Assembly (NCBI RefSeq): GCF_000745775.1
Contig: NZ_JQJY01000008.1
Span: 248,001 to 312,000, forward strand
DNA length: 64,000 bases
Reading direction: 5' to 3'
From: Flavobacterium sp. ASV13
Lineage (GTDB): Bacteria; Bacteroidota; Bacteroidia; Flavobacteriales; Flavobacteriaceae
Made by a program: the position numbers and the translations under genes. Shown here piece after piece: positions 53,293-60,885 of this stretch (its first letter is position 1; every line of letters begins with the position of its first letter). The notes below the pieces were generated by a model. That model was not told the origin of the DNA. It worked only from the letters and a program-made list of their open reading frames with translations, and made no database searches.

Positions 53293-54105
53293 TTAAATAC
53301 TCGTAGCGGCAAAACCACCATCTACTTTTAATACTGTTCCCGTTACGAATTTTGACATATCACTGCACAAGTATAAAAGTGCACCGTCAATATCTTCAGG
53401 TTTTCCAAATCTTCCCATTGGAGTTTGTCCGATGATTTTTTCACCTCTTGGCGTTAGATTTCCTTCTGGAGTAAGCAACAAAGCGCGATTTTGTTCGCCA
53501 ATAAAAAATCCTGGAGAAATAGCATTTACACGAATTCCCTCGCCGTATTTTGAAGCTAATTCAACCGCCATCCATTGTGTGAAATTATCAATAGCCGCTT
53601 TTGAAGCTGAGTAACCCACAACTCTTGTCAAAGGTCTTTGCGCCGATGCCGATGAAATATTGATAATGTTTCCTGATTTCTGTTTAGCAAAAAGTGCTGA
53701 AAATACTTGTGACGGCAACATTGTTCCGATGATATTCAAATCAATAACTTGCTGTAAATCTTCGGTTTTCATGTCATAAACCGCTTGATCTGGCTGGATT
53801 GTTGCGCCTGGCATATTTCCCCCGGCAGCATTGATCAAAATATCCAGGCGACCATATTTTTCAACAATATAATCTCTTACTTTTTCTACTTCTTCTTTAT
53901 TCAAAACATTGGCCTGAACCGCAAAAGCCTGACCTCCGTTTTTTTCTATATGTTGTACTGTATTTTCGGCTTTTTGAAGCGATTGCGATACAATCCCAAC
54001 GATTACGCCTTGTTTAGCCAAAACGTTTGCAAAGTTGCTTCCTAATACGCCGGCACCACCAGTTATAAGTGCAATTTTTCCTTTTAAATTAAATATTGAA
54101 TCCAT
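53293..54105 (-). CDS. SDR oxidoreductase, probable fructuronate/mannonate oxidoreductase
   Basis: The 270-residue protein is a classical short-chain dehydrogenase: ALITGGAGVLGSNFA (nucleotide loop), NAAGGNMPG, INISSASAQRP and catalytic YSASKAAI. A C-terminal segment (FGKPEDIDGALLYLCSDMSKF, GTVLKVDGGFAATSI) completes it. Between KDPG aldolase and UxuA it most plausibly interconverts D-fructuronate and D-mannonate, replacing the unrelated UxuB. This activity is inferred from context; sequence alone gives only the superfamily. Spacing to its neighbours is 8 and 17 bp. Confidence 0.85.
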   Translation of the reverse strand: MDSIFNLKGKIALITGGAGVLGSNFANVLAKQGVIVGIVSQSLQKAENTVQHIEKNGGQAFAVQANVLNKEEVEKVRDYIVEKYGRLDILINAAGGNMPGATIQPDQAVYDMKTEDLQQVIDLNIIGTMLPSQVFSALFAKQKSGNIINISSASAQRPLTRVVGYSASKAAIDNFTQWMAVELASKYGEGIRVNAISPGFFIGEQNRALLLTPEGNLTPRGEKIIGQTPMGRFGKPEDIDGALLYLCSDMSKFVTGTVLKVDGGFAATSI

Positions 54106-54113
54106 ATAAATTA

Positions 54114-54779
54114 TTATAGTTTTCTATAAGTCTGAATGATATCTATGACTTTTTCAGTTTCGTTTTTGATTGCGGCATAATCGCCTTCGTTCATGCGTTT
54201 TTTAGTAATCAGTTTGCTTCCCATTCCTACTGCAGATACTCCGGCAGAAAACCAACTGTGTATACTCGCTGATGTGGTATCAACACCTCCTGTCACCATA
54301 AAAGTTAGATTTGGAAAAACGTCTTTGATGCTGCTCATAAAATCTGGTCCAAGAATGTTTCCTGGAAAAAGTTTTATAAATAAAGAACCGGCATTTTCTG
54401 CAGCAATAATTTCGGTTGGTGTCATACAACCTGGAGCGTAGAAGGCATTTTTATTTTTCAGAAAAGCGGCAACTTCAGGAACAAAGCCCGGACTTATGAA
54501 AAAATCAGCACCAGCATCGTGAAAATCTTTGGCTTGTGATTCATTTTTTATTGTACCGATTCCTAAAAGCATTTCCGGCATTTCAATATTTCTGATTTCC
54601 ACCATTTTTTTGAAATTCACTAAAGCTTCAGAACCGCGGTTTGTATATTCGACTGCTCTTATGCCAGCACTGTACAAAGCACGAAGCACTTCAATACTCA
54701 CATTTTCATCTGTATTGAAATACAAAGGAAGCATGCCTTGCTGCGAAATGATTTCTATTGATTCTGGAATTGATTTCAT
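54114..54779 (-). CDS. KDPG/KHG aldolase
   Basis: This 221-residue (beta/alpha)8 aldolase has GIGTIKNESQAKDFHDAGA with the active-site Glu region, FISPGFVPEVA, APGCMTPTEI and the Schiff-base lysine in FIKLFPGNILG. TGGVDTTSASIHSW forms the phosphate site. It cleaves 2-keto-3-deoxy-6-phosphogluconate to pyruvate and glyceraldehyde 3-phosphate, the last step of uronate breakdown. It lies 2 bp after the YhcH/YiaL-like gene and 8 bp before the SDR, so translation is tightly linked. Confidence 0.94.
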   Translation of the reverse strand: MKSIPESIEIISQQGMLPLYFNTDENVSIEVLRALYSAGIRAVEYTNRGSEALVNFKKMVEIRNIEMPEMLLGIGTIKNESQAKDFHDAGADFFISPGFVPEVAAFLKNKNAFYAPGCMTPTEIIAAENAGSLFIKLFPGNILGPDFMSSIKDVFPNLTFMVTGGVDTTSASIHSWFSAGVSAVGMGSKLITKKRMNEGDYAAIKNETEKVIDIIQTYRKL

Positions 54780-54781
54780 AA

Positions 54782-55231
54782 CTAAATTTTTACTTTAAAA
54801 ACTAGCTTTTTCAATGAACCATCACCAATCATAGCGGCGTGAACATCCTCTGGAAATAAAATAGTAAATTGTTTTTCCTGTAATTGAAAAAACATGTCGG
54901 GTTTGTCATGAAAAAAGCGAACATCTTTTTCATCACTATAATCTCCATTTGGACTTACACATTTTTCTCTCGGTTTCCATGCATAAGTTTCCGGACCTTT
55001 TACTACAATTTGTATGTCAATGTTTTTGTCGTGACATTCAAAACCTTTGATGCTCTCTTCTTTGGTCATTCCTTCGCCAGCAATTACGATTACTTTTAAT
55101 CCTTCGGTAATTTCCAAAACACCTTCTTCTAATTTGCTAATGTCATTTTGATCTACAAAATCAAAAGCTTTTTTAAAGTTTGGATGCAAACCGTAATATT
55201 TTGCGGCATTGTGTAATGAATCTACTATCAT
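54782..55231 (-). CDS. YhcH/YjgK/YiaL family protein (DUF386)
   Basis: The 149-residue cupin-like protein contains the family signature EGLKVIVIAGEGMTKEESI, FECHDKNIDIQIVVKGPE and the C-terminal FTILFPEDVHAAMIG with a conserved His. Relatives accompany sugar-acid and sialic-acid catabolic genes, and some act as sugar anomerases. It is the first gene of the uronate run (with KDPG aldolase, SDR and uxuA). The divergent LacI-type gene is a likely regulator. No export signal. Confidence 0.9.
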   Translation of the reverse strand: MIVDSLHNAAKYYGLHPNFKKAFDFVDQNDISKLEEGVLEITEGLKVIVIAGEGMTKEESIKGFECHDKNIDIQIVVKGPETYAWKPREKCVSPNGDYSDEKDVRFFHDKPDMFFQLQEKQFTILFPEDVHAAMIGDGSLKKLVFKVKI

Positions 55232-55669
55232 TCTTATTTGATTTTATATTTTGTTTTTTGAATAATTCTTCTTTGTCAGAAACACAAAGACAGAGGTTTC
55301 ATTTTTCATTTAAATTAAAAATTCGTGCCTTTAATTATTTGGTATAAAAATATTTCTATTTTTAATTTAAATGATTGTATTTAAAACACTGGTTATTAAT
55401 TTTTTGTGATTTATTTTGTTGTTTCGTGTCAGGTTTTGTTTTTTTTATTATTTAACTGCCTGAAAAGGATTGTTTTATCTTTTTACTTTATTTAAATCTT
55501 TTATTTAATTGATTTAATTAAAAATGTTGAATATTAATTAAATACAGTTTTATATTGTTAAAATAACTTTCAACTTTTTAAACAATTAAATTCAAAAAAT
55601 AAACACAAATTGTTATTGTCCTTTTTATCATTTGTGTATTTTTGCGTGTACGCACACGGTGTTTTGCAA
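55232..55669. other. Divergent regulatory gap, 438 bp
   Basis: A very AT-rich space between the uronate run (-) and the LacI-type gene (+). The + strand promoter and inverted repeat near 55616-55658 are listed separately. A short CTTTGTCAG/CAAAGACAG hairpin-like stretch at about 55273-55298 resembles the CAAAGG repeats. I found no clear -33/-7 pair for the - strand. Confidence 0.4.
55616..55658 (+). promoter_or_regulatory. Promoter and candidate operator of the LacI-type gene
   Basis: TTG (55616-55618), an 18-bp spacer and TATTTTTG (55637-55644) fit the Bacteroidota promoter. Directly after it, CGTGTACGCACACG (55645-55658) is an inverted repeat with 5-bp arms covering the expected start of transcription. 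This fits autorepression by the LacI-type protein but is unproven. Confidence 0.45.
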
Positions 55670-56791
55670 ATGTATATAAAAAGAGATGTAAAACAACTTA
55701 TATTTGATAAAAAAAATAATAATTTTATACAGCTAATCCATTCTTTTAACCTAAATATCAGAAATATCATAACAATTAAAAAAATAGCAGAACTTGCTAA
55801 TGTATCGCCAGGAACGGTTGACAGGATTATTCATAATCGCGGGCAGGTTGCACAGGAAAATGTAGATCGAGTTAATGCTATTATTGAAGAATATGGCTAT
55901 AAACGCAATATTTTAGCGAGCAATCTGGCATTAAACAAGAAGTTTCATTTTGCTGTTTTTTTGCCTAAATATGAAAATCTGGAATATTGGAAAAGTCAGA
56001 TTTCAGGTGTAGAAAAAGCGGCAGAAGAGTTTGGGAAATTTGGGGTTGTGCTGGATTATTTTTTCTATGATTTTAACAAGGAATCTTTTCAAAAGCAAAT
56101 TCAAAATGTAATTGATTTTGATTGTGACGGATTGCTTTTTGCTCCCATTTTTTATGAAGATTCTGTTCGGTTTTTGAATGAATATCAAAAAAAACAGATT
56201 CCGATTGTTATGATCGATTCGAATATTTCTGAAGAAAGCGAACATGCTTATGTCGGTCAGAATGCTTTTCAAAGCGGTTATCTTGCCGGAAGACTGATTA
56301 GTTTTGCGGTAAAAAATAAAAGAAAGGTTTTGGTTTTTAAAATAACAAGAGAAATTGAAAGTACATCAGTTTATCTTCAACGAATCGATGGATTTTATTC
56401 TTATTTTAAAGACCATGATGAACTTACCAATTTTAGTTTTTCTGAAATTACAGTTAAAGATTCAGGTACAGATCAATTGTGTATGGAAATGTTTAAAGAC
56501 ATTCACAGTGTTTTTGTGCCCAATTCAAGAGCTTATATTGTAGCCCGATTTTTAGAAAAAAATAATATAAAAGGCGTGAGAATTATTGGTTTCGATTTAT
56601 TGAAAGAAAATATCGAATACCTGAATAAGGGTATAATTGATTTCCTGATTAATCAAAGACCAGAGGAGCAAGGCTATATGGGAATTAATTATTTGTACAA
56701 AAAACTAGTACTTCAGGAAGAAACAGAATCAACAAATTATATTCCGTTGGAAATTATTTTAAAAGAGAATTATTTTCCGAATAAAAACTAA
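55670..56791 (+). CDS. LacI-family transcriptional regulator
   Basis: This protein of about 373 residues has its helix-turn-helix (TIKKIAELANVSPGTVDRII, ending in YGYKRNILAS) beginning only after about 36 residues from the ATG at 55670, an unusually long N-terminal extension. A TTG at 55610 would lengthen it further and overlap the promoter, so I reject it. The effector domain is periplasmic-binding-protein-like (FHFAVFLPKYENLEYW, VMIDSNISEE, YVGQNAFQSGYLAGRL, IIGFDLL, FLINQRPEEQGYMGI). It probably controls the divergent uronate run in response to a sugar acid; this is inferred from position. Confidence 0.85.
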   Translation: MYIKRDVKQLIFDKKNNNFIQLIHSFNLNIRNIITIKKIAELANVSPGTVDRIIHNRGQVAQENVDRVNAIIEEYGYKRNILASNLALNKKFHFAVFLPKYENLEYWKSQISGVEKAAEEFGKFGVVLDYFFYDFNKESFQKQIQNVIDFDCDGLLFAPIFYEDSVRFLNEYQKKQIPIVMIDSNISEESEHAYVGQNAFQSGYLAGRLISFAVKNKRKVLVFKITREIESTSVYLQRIDGFYSYFKDHDELTNFSFSEITVKDSGTDQLCMEMFKDIHSVFVPNSRAYIVARFLEKNNIKGVRIIGFDLLKENIEYLNKGIIDFLINQRPEEQGYMGINYLYKKLVLQEETESTNYIPLEIILKENYFPNKN

Positions 56792-56800
56792 TGGTTTTGC

Positions 56801-56902
56801 CCACGGATTATGCGGATTTTAACAGATTATCACAGGTTATTTTTCACTCAACAATGAATATTAAAATCTGTGTCAACCGGTTAAAATCCGCATAATCCGT
56901 GG
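56801..56902. repeat. CGGATTATGCGG-type inverted repeat at convergent gene ends
   Basis: A perfect 22-bp inverted repeat lies at 56801-56822 and 56881-56902 (core CCACGGATTATGCGGATTTT), with ACAGATTATCACAGG and AAATCTGTGTCAACC inside extending it. It lies between the convergent LacI-type and DUF4861 genes and can serve as a two-way terminator. It is related to the CAGATT repeat at 27279. Confidence 0.75.
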
Positions 56903-56912
56903 CCAGATAAAA

Positions 56913-58082
56913 TTACTTCTTCACCTTAACAACAAGCGGATTATTTATTTTCTCAGCAAAAGAAGTTAAATACGTTTCCCATTCTTGTTTGTTTTGAAAC
57001 GGACTTCCTTTTTTCCACCCAAAACCGGCGTAGTAGATTGCTTTTCCGTTTTTAACAGTGATATTTCCGTACAAATTGCTTAATTCTTTTTCGTCTGTCA
57101 CGTGATTATCAAAGCTTGTCATGGCGTTTTTTGGAGCTACTAATCCCATTCCGATTTCTGAATCGTCGATTGGTTCCCAATAACTCAACCAGCCATTTTT
57201 TAAGTTAGTTCCAATAGTTCCTTTTTTCTCGTGAAGTGTTATTCCGACAGCAATAGTTGTAGTTCCAGTAACTGATGTTTCATAACGAGAAAGATAACTT
57301 CCGTAATCTAAACTGATTAATTTAGATTCTGTTATTTTATTTCCTTTCGCATCCCAATCGGCATAAGTCAAAATAAAACTCGTTCTGATAGGTCCCGTTG
57401 TAATCGTTTTCCAGCTGACAAAATTCTTCGAAAAATAATATTTTCCGTCCACATTTACGGCAATTCCGCCAATTCCACGACTGTCGCCAACCTGAAAATT
57501 ATCTAAACCTTCTCCAGTATCTTTATGATAAGTTCCCTTTCCTGTAGTCATTTTGTCGTACCATTTGTTGATGATTGGATAATCGACTCTTTTTAGCCAA
57601 GCATCTATACCGCTTGTCAAAGCACCTCCAGAAACTTTATTTTCGACCATTTTTTGTGCCACTGGACCATACGCTCTAAAAGCAACTTTGTTGTTTTCCC
57701 ATGCATAATCATCTATTCTTTCGGGTACAAATCTAGAATAACAGCTTGCAACTTGCGAAGCATTCGGATTGGTTCCTACTAAAATTTCAAAATTCTGTTT
57801 TGAAGAAGCCTTGATTTTTGGCTGAAATAAAAGCACATCCATCGTTCCGTCGCCTTCATTATCAACTGTTTGGGTTTCTAGAAATAAATTGGAACTTTTA
57901 TCCTTTATAGTGTAATTTTCAAGTTTAGCATCGGCAGGTAATCCAAGTATTTTTTTAGTTAATTCGACTGTTTCAAATTCTCGATCAACTTTAAGCGAAT
58001 TGGTAATTGTAATGGTTTTGTTTTGAGAATGCATGGCAAAAGTGCTTGCCAGAATGGTAGTTAGTAAAAGATGCTTTTTCAC
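56913..58082 (-). CDS. DUF4861 secreted protein
   Basis: The 389-residue protein has a signal peptide ending in AMHSQ. It matches my memory of the DUF4861 family: TITITNSLKVDREFETVEL, CYSRFVPERIDDYAWENNKVAFRAYGP (cited by position, about 120-145), a GIDAWLKR segment and HKDTGEGLDNFQVGDSRGIGG. Aspartates, histidine and tyrosine in these blocks could form an active site, and the family tends to occur with polysaccharide-degrading genes. A lyase or hydrolase role on a uronate-containing glycan is possible but unproven. It is separated from the uronate run by the LacI-type gene. Confidence 0.8.
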   Translation of the reverse strand: MKKHLLLTTILASTFAMHSQNKTITITNSLKVDREFETVELTKKILGLPADAKLENYTIKDKSSNLFLETQTVDNEGDGTMDVLLFQPKIKASSKQNFEILVGTNPNASQVASCYSRFVPERIDDYAWENNKVAFRAYGPVAQKMVENKVSGGALTSGIDAWLKRVDYPIINKWYDKMTTGKGTYHKDTGEGLDNFQVGDSRGIGGIAVNVDGKYYFSKNFVSWKTITTGPIRTSFILTYADWDAKGNKITESKLISLDYGSYLSRYETSVTGTTTIAVGITLHEKKGTIGTNLKNGWLSYWEPIDDSEIGMGLVAPKNAMTSFDNHVTDEKELSNLYGNITVKNGKAIYYAGFGWKKGSPFQNKQEWETYLTSFAEKINNPLVVKVKK

Positions 58083-58207
58083 AATTTGTAATTTAATTTT
58101 TTAGGAAATTAGTTTGATAGTATTTTATAAAAGTACAAATTCTAAAACAACTGTAAATACGGAATTGGGGTAATTCTGTACAGAAACCAGGAAATGAGTT
58201 TTTCAAA

Positions 58208-58387
58208 ATGAATGTCAAAACTATAGAACCAGATATTTTAATTCAAAAGTATGAAGAATGTTATTTCAAAGTTAATTCAGTAAAATGGTACGAGGTAAAA
58301 AGTTTCAGAAATAAACCAATGTACTATATCTCTACATTGTTTAATGAATTGATTTGCAGTTTTTTAAATTTCTTTTTCTACTTTTAA
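58208..58387 (+). CDS. Small hypothetical ORF, 59 residues
   Basis: An ATG-started frame in the 330-bp gap 58083-58412 reads MNVKTIEPDILIQKYEECYF and continues through SVKWYEVKSFRNKP to a phenylalanine-rich end. The first 40 residues look like plausible protein; the last 15 look like translated AT-rich spacer. It could be a truncated gene start or chance. It ends 25 bp before the NTF2-like gene. No other feature was seen in this gap. Confidence 0.25.
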   Translation: MNVKTIEPDILIQKYEECYFKVNSVKWYEVKSFRNKPMYYISTLFNELICSFLNFFFYF

Positions 58388-58412
58388 CAATCTATTTTAA
58401 TATTGTAAAAGC

Positions 58413-59333
58413 ATGAAAAAGAGATATTTATCAATAATATTGTTTTCAGTTTTTGTGAATCTACAAGGACAAATCATTAAAAATACGGAACAATTAAAAG
58501 AAAAACTCATAGCAATAAATAATCAGTTTGAAGATTCTTTTTTGCGTAATGACAGCAGTATTATTATCAAATACTATGATGATAAACAACCTGTATGCAT
58601 GCCCGAATATCACAAAGCTTTATATACTAAAGAAGATATAAAATCCTATTATGAGCAATGGTTTTCTAATTTTAAAATAAACGCTTATAAAAAGGTTATT
58701 TATGAAGTTAAACAGATTGATAACTACGCAATTGAAATTGGAACTTTCAATATTAATTCGGCAAATAAAAAAGGTGAAGGATTAGTTTACGATGGAAAAT
58801 ATTTGAATGTCTGGAAAATTGAAAAAAATGTAAAACTAACTTTGATATCAGAAATCTGGGGCGCAGATAAAGCAATTGACGGCTCTAATTTTTCATTTAT
58901 AAAAACAAATTCTAATGAGATTCCAAAACCACAAATTGAAAAATCTTTAGAAAACGAAGTCAATAAACGAAACCAACGTATTGCCGAACTTGTAACAAAT
59001 AGAGAAGGCGAGAAACATGCAGATGAATTTTTTACAAAAGATGCTATTTACCTAACTTACGATTCTCCAATGTTCATTGGAATGGAAAAGATCAAGCCTT
59101 ATTTTGTAGAACACGAGAAACCAAATGGAATTTCTATTGATTCGATATCCATAAAAGCTAGCAGAATGATTCCGCTTCATAATTTTGTTATCGAATATGG
59201 TTATTATTATGTTGATGTTTCGTGGGATAATAAAAAAGGAAGAGCTATTGTGACCGGAAAAAGCACAAATATCTGGAAAAGAGACGAAAACGGAATTTTA
59301 ATGCTCTATCGCCAAATGGTAAACCATAATTAA
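58413..59333 (+). CDS. Secreted protein with two NTF2-like (DUF4440) domains
   Basis: The 306-residue protein has a signal peptide ending near VNLQGQ. Two similar halves (about 25-160 and 185-305) each follow the DUF4440/SnoaL pattern: an N-terminal helix (EKLIAINNQFEDSFLRND; NQRIAELVTNREGEKHADEF), a strand with Y-D or F-T-K-D-A, and a final strand with a conserved Trp (LNVWKIEK; TNIWKRDENG). Such domains form cone-shaped ligand pockets. Specific function unknown. It starts a + strand series with the Nudix and HAD genes. Confidence 0.75.
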   Translation: MKKRYLSIILFSVFVNLQGQIIKNTEQLKEKLIAINNQFEDSFLRNDSSIIIKYYDDKQPVCMPEYHKALYTKEDIKSYYEQWFSNFKINAYKKVIYEVKQIDNYAIEIGTFNINSANKKGEGLVYDGKYLNVWKIEKNVKLTLISEIWGADKAIDGSNFSFIKTNSNEIPKPQIEKSLENEVNKRNQRIAELVTNREGEKHADEFFTKDAIYLTYDSPMFIGMEKIKPYFVEHEKPNGISIDSISIKASRMIPLHNFVIEYGYYYVDVSWDNKKGRAIVTGKSTNIWKRDENGILMLYRQMVNHN

Positions 59334-59381
59334 ATTGTTGATATTCAAATAGAATCACGATATTTATGTAAAACAAATTAG

Positions 59382-59846
59382 ATGAAACAGAGCGCCGGAA
59401 TATTATTGTACAAATTCGTTGATAAAACTACTTTTTTCTTTTTGGTACATCCAGGCGGTCCGTTTTGGAAAAACAAAGATTTAGAAAGCTGGTCGATTCC
59501 AAAAGGTGAATTTACTGAAGATGAAGATCCCCTTGATGCAGCAATTCGCGAGTTTAAAGAAGAAACCGGTTTTGAAGTCGATGGTGATTTTATAAAACTG
59601 GAATATGTAAAACTTAAATCGGGTAAAATTGTTCATGCTTGGGCGGTAGAATTTGACCTTGATGAGACTTTAATAAAAAGCAATGATTTTGAAATGGAAT
59701 GGCCACCAAAATCTGGAAAATTAGAAAGTTTTCCCGAAGTTGACAAAGGCGAATGGTTTCAAACTGCCGAAGCTTTAAAGAAAATAAATCCCGCACAAGC
59801 TGATTTCATTGTTCAAATGATTTCCAAAATTTCAGCTTCACTTTAA
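59382..59846 (+). CDS. Nudix hydrolase
   Basis: This 154-residue cytoplasmic protein has a complete Nudix box, GEFTEDEDPLDAAIREFKEE followed by TGF, matching G-x5-E-x7-R-E-x2-E-E-x-G. The preceding WSIPKG and HPGGPFWKNKD are typical of the subgroup near diadenosine-polyphosphate and RNA 5'-pyrophosphate hydrolases. Substrate is not determined. It lies 48 bp after the NTF2-like gene and 92 bp before the HAD gene. Confidence 0.93.
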   Translation: MKQSAGILLYKFVDKTTFFFLVHPGGPFWKNKDLESWSIPKGEFTEDEDPLDAAIREFKEETGFEVDGDFIKLEYVKLKSGKIVHAWAVEFDLDETLIKSNDFEMEWPPKSGKLESFPEVDKGEWFQTAEALKKINPAQADFIVQMISKISASL

Positions 59847-59938
59847 AAAACATTCTCGATTTACAGGATAATTTTCGTAATTTACATTTTGTCGTTTGAT
59901 TGGTTTATCAGACAATTTTAAAAATGTAAATAAAAAGT

Positions 59939-60586
59939 ATGGAAGTTAAATGTATAATTTTCGATTGTGACGGAGTTTTAGTAGATACAGAAAAAATCGG
60001 TAACGGAATATTGCTTGAAATGGCATCAGAGCATGGCTTTGAAATGCATATTGAAGATGCCTACCGAAATTTCAACGGACGAAATTTAAAAGACTGTTTT
60101 CGTCATATTGAAGAAGCAATCGATCAAAAACTTCCCGATTCTTTCGAAGCAGAATACCGCCAAAAAAGCTTTGAAGCATTTAAAACTCAAGTAAAACCAA
60201 TGAAAGGTGTTATTGAATTTATCGAAAATATCGAAAAATTAAAAATCCCATATTGCGTGGCTTCCAGCGGTCCGGTTGAAAAAATAAGACTGAATCTTGA
60301 AGTGGCAGGTTTATTGGATAAATTCGAAAACAAAATATTTAGTTCCTATCAAATCAACAGTTGGAAACCTGAACCGGGAATATTTTTGCATGCTGCTAAA
60401 GAAATGGGTTTTGATGTGAAAGACTGTATCGTTCTGGAAGATAGCAAAGCTGGAGTAAAGGCTGGAATTAGTGGTGGATTCAAAGTGTACGGTTTTGCAA
60501 ATGGTTTTAATAATGAAGATTTAGAAAAAGAAGGAGCAGTTCTTTTTAATAGTTATGAAGAGTTGAGCGAGTTGCTTGGAGTTTAG
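59939..60586 (+). CDS. HAD-superfamily phosphatase (subfamily IA)
   Basis: The 215-residue protein has motif I FDCDGVLVDTE, motif II VASSGP, a lysine in SWKPEPGIF (motif III) and motif IV VLEDSKAGVKAG. A helical cap lies at about 15-90. This layout is shared by beta-phosphoglucomutases and small phosphosugar phosphatases such as YieH. The absence of extra catalytic cap residues visible by eye favours phosphatase activity, but substrate is open. A 16-bp promoter-like sequence shared with 32755-32770 lies 47 bp upstream. Confidence 0.92.
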   Translation: MEVKCIIFDCDGVLVDTEKIGNGILLEMASEHGFEMHIEDAYRNFNGRNLKDCFRHIEEAIDQKLPDSFEAEYRQKSFEAFKTQVKPMKGVIEFIENIEKLKIPYCVASSGPVEKIRLNLEVAGLLDKFENKIFSSYQINSWKPEPGIFLHAAKEMGFDVKDCIVLEDSKAGVKAGISGGFKVYGFANGFNNEDLEKEGAVLFNSYEELSELLGV

Positions 60587-60697
60587 TTTTTGTTTCAAGT
60601 TTGAGGTTTTGCAAGACGTTTCCTCGACTTATCTCCTAATATTAAAGTTTAAATTTTATCTTACAATTACAAAATTGTTTGATTAAAATGTAATTTG

Positions 60698-60726
60698 TTG
60701 CATTAAAATAAATTTTTATATATTTG
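60698..60726 (+). promoter_or_regulatory. Promoter of the triple-tyrosine regulator gene
   Basis: TTG (60698-60700), an 18-bp spacer and TATATTTG (60719-60726) match the Bacteroidota consensus well. The leader to the ATG at 60886 would be about 150 nt. Confidence 0.55.
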
Positions 60727-60830
60727 AATTTCGACATTCTCTTTTTTAGTTTGATAATAATGAATAATTGTTATTAATACATTTAAAATTGAATGTGTTT
60801 TGCCTAAAGAAAAATGACTTTTCCCAAAGA

Positions 60831-60868
60831 GTTATTTTGAAGTTGTGATTCCAAAATCACAAAATAAC
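60831..60868 (+). other. Leader hairpin just upstream of the regulator start codon
   Basis: GTTATTTTG (60831-60839) faces CAAAATAAC (60860-60868), and within it TGTGATT pairs with AATCACA around a CCAA loop. The structure ends 17 bp before the ATG and could affect ribosome access. No riboswitch class is recognised. Confidence 0.4.
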
Positions 60869-60885
60869 CTACAGACAGAAACAAA

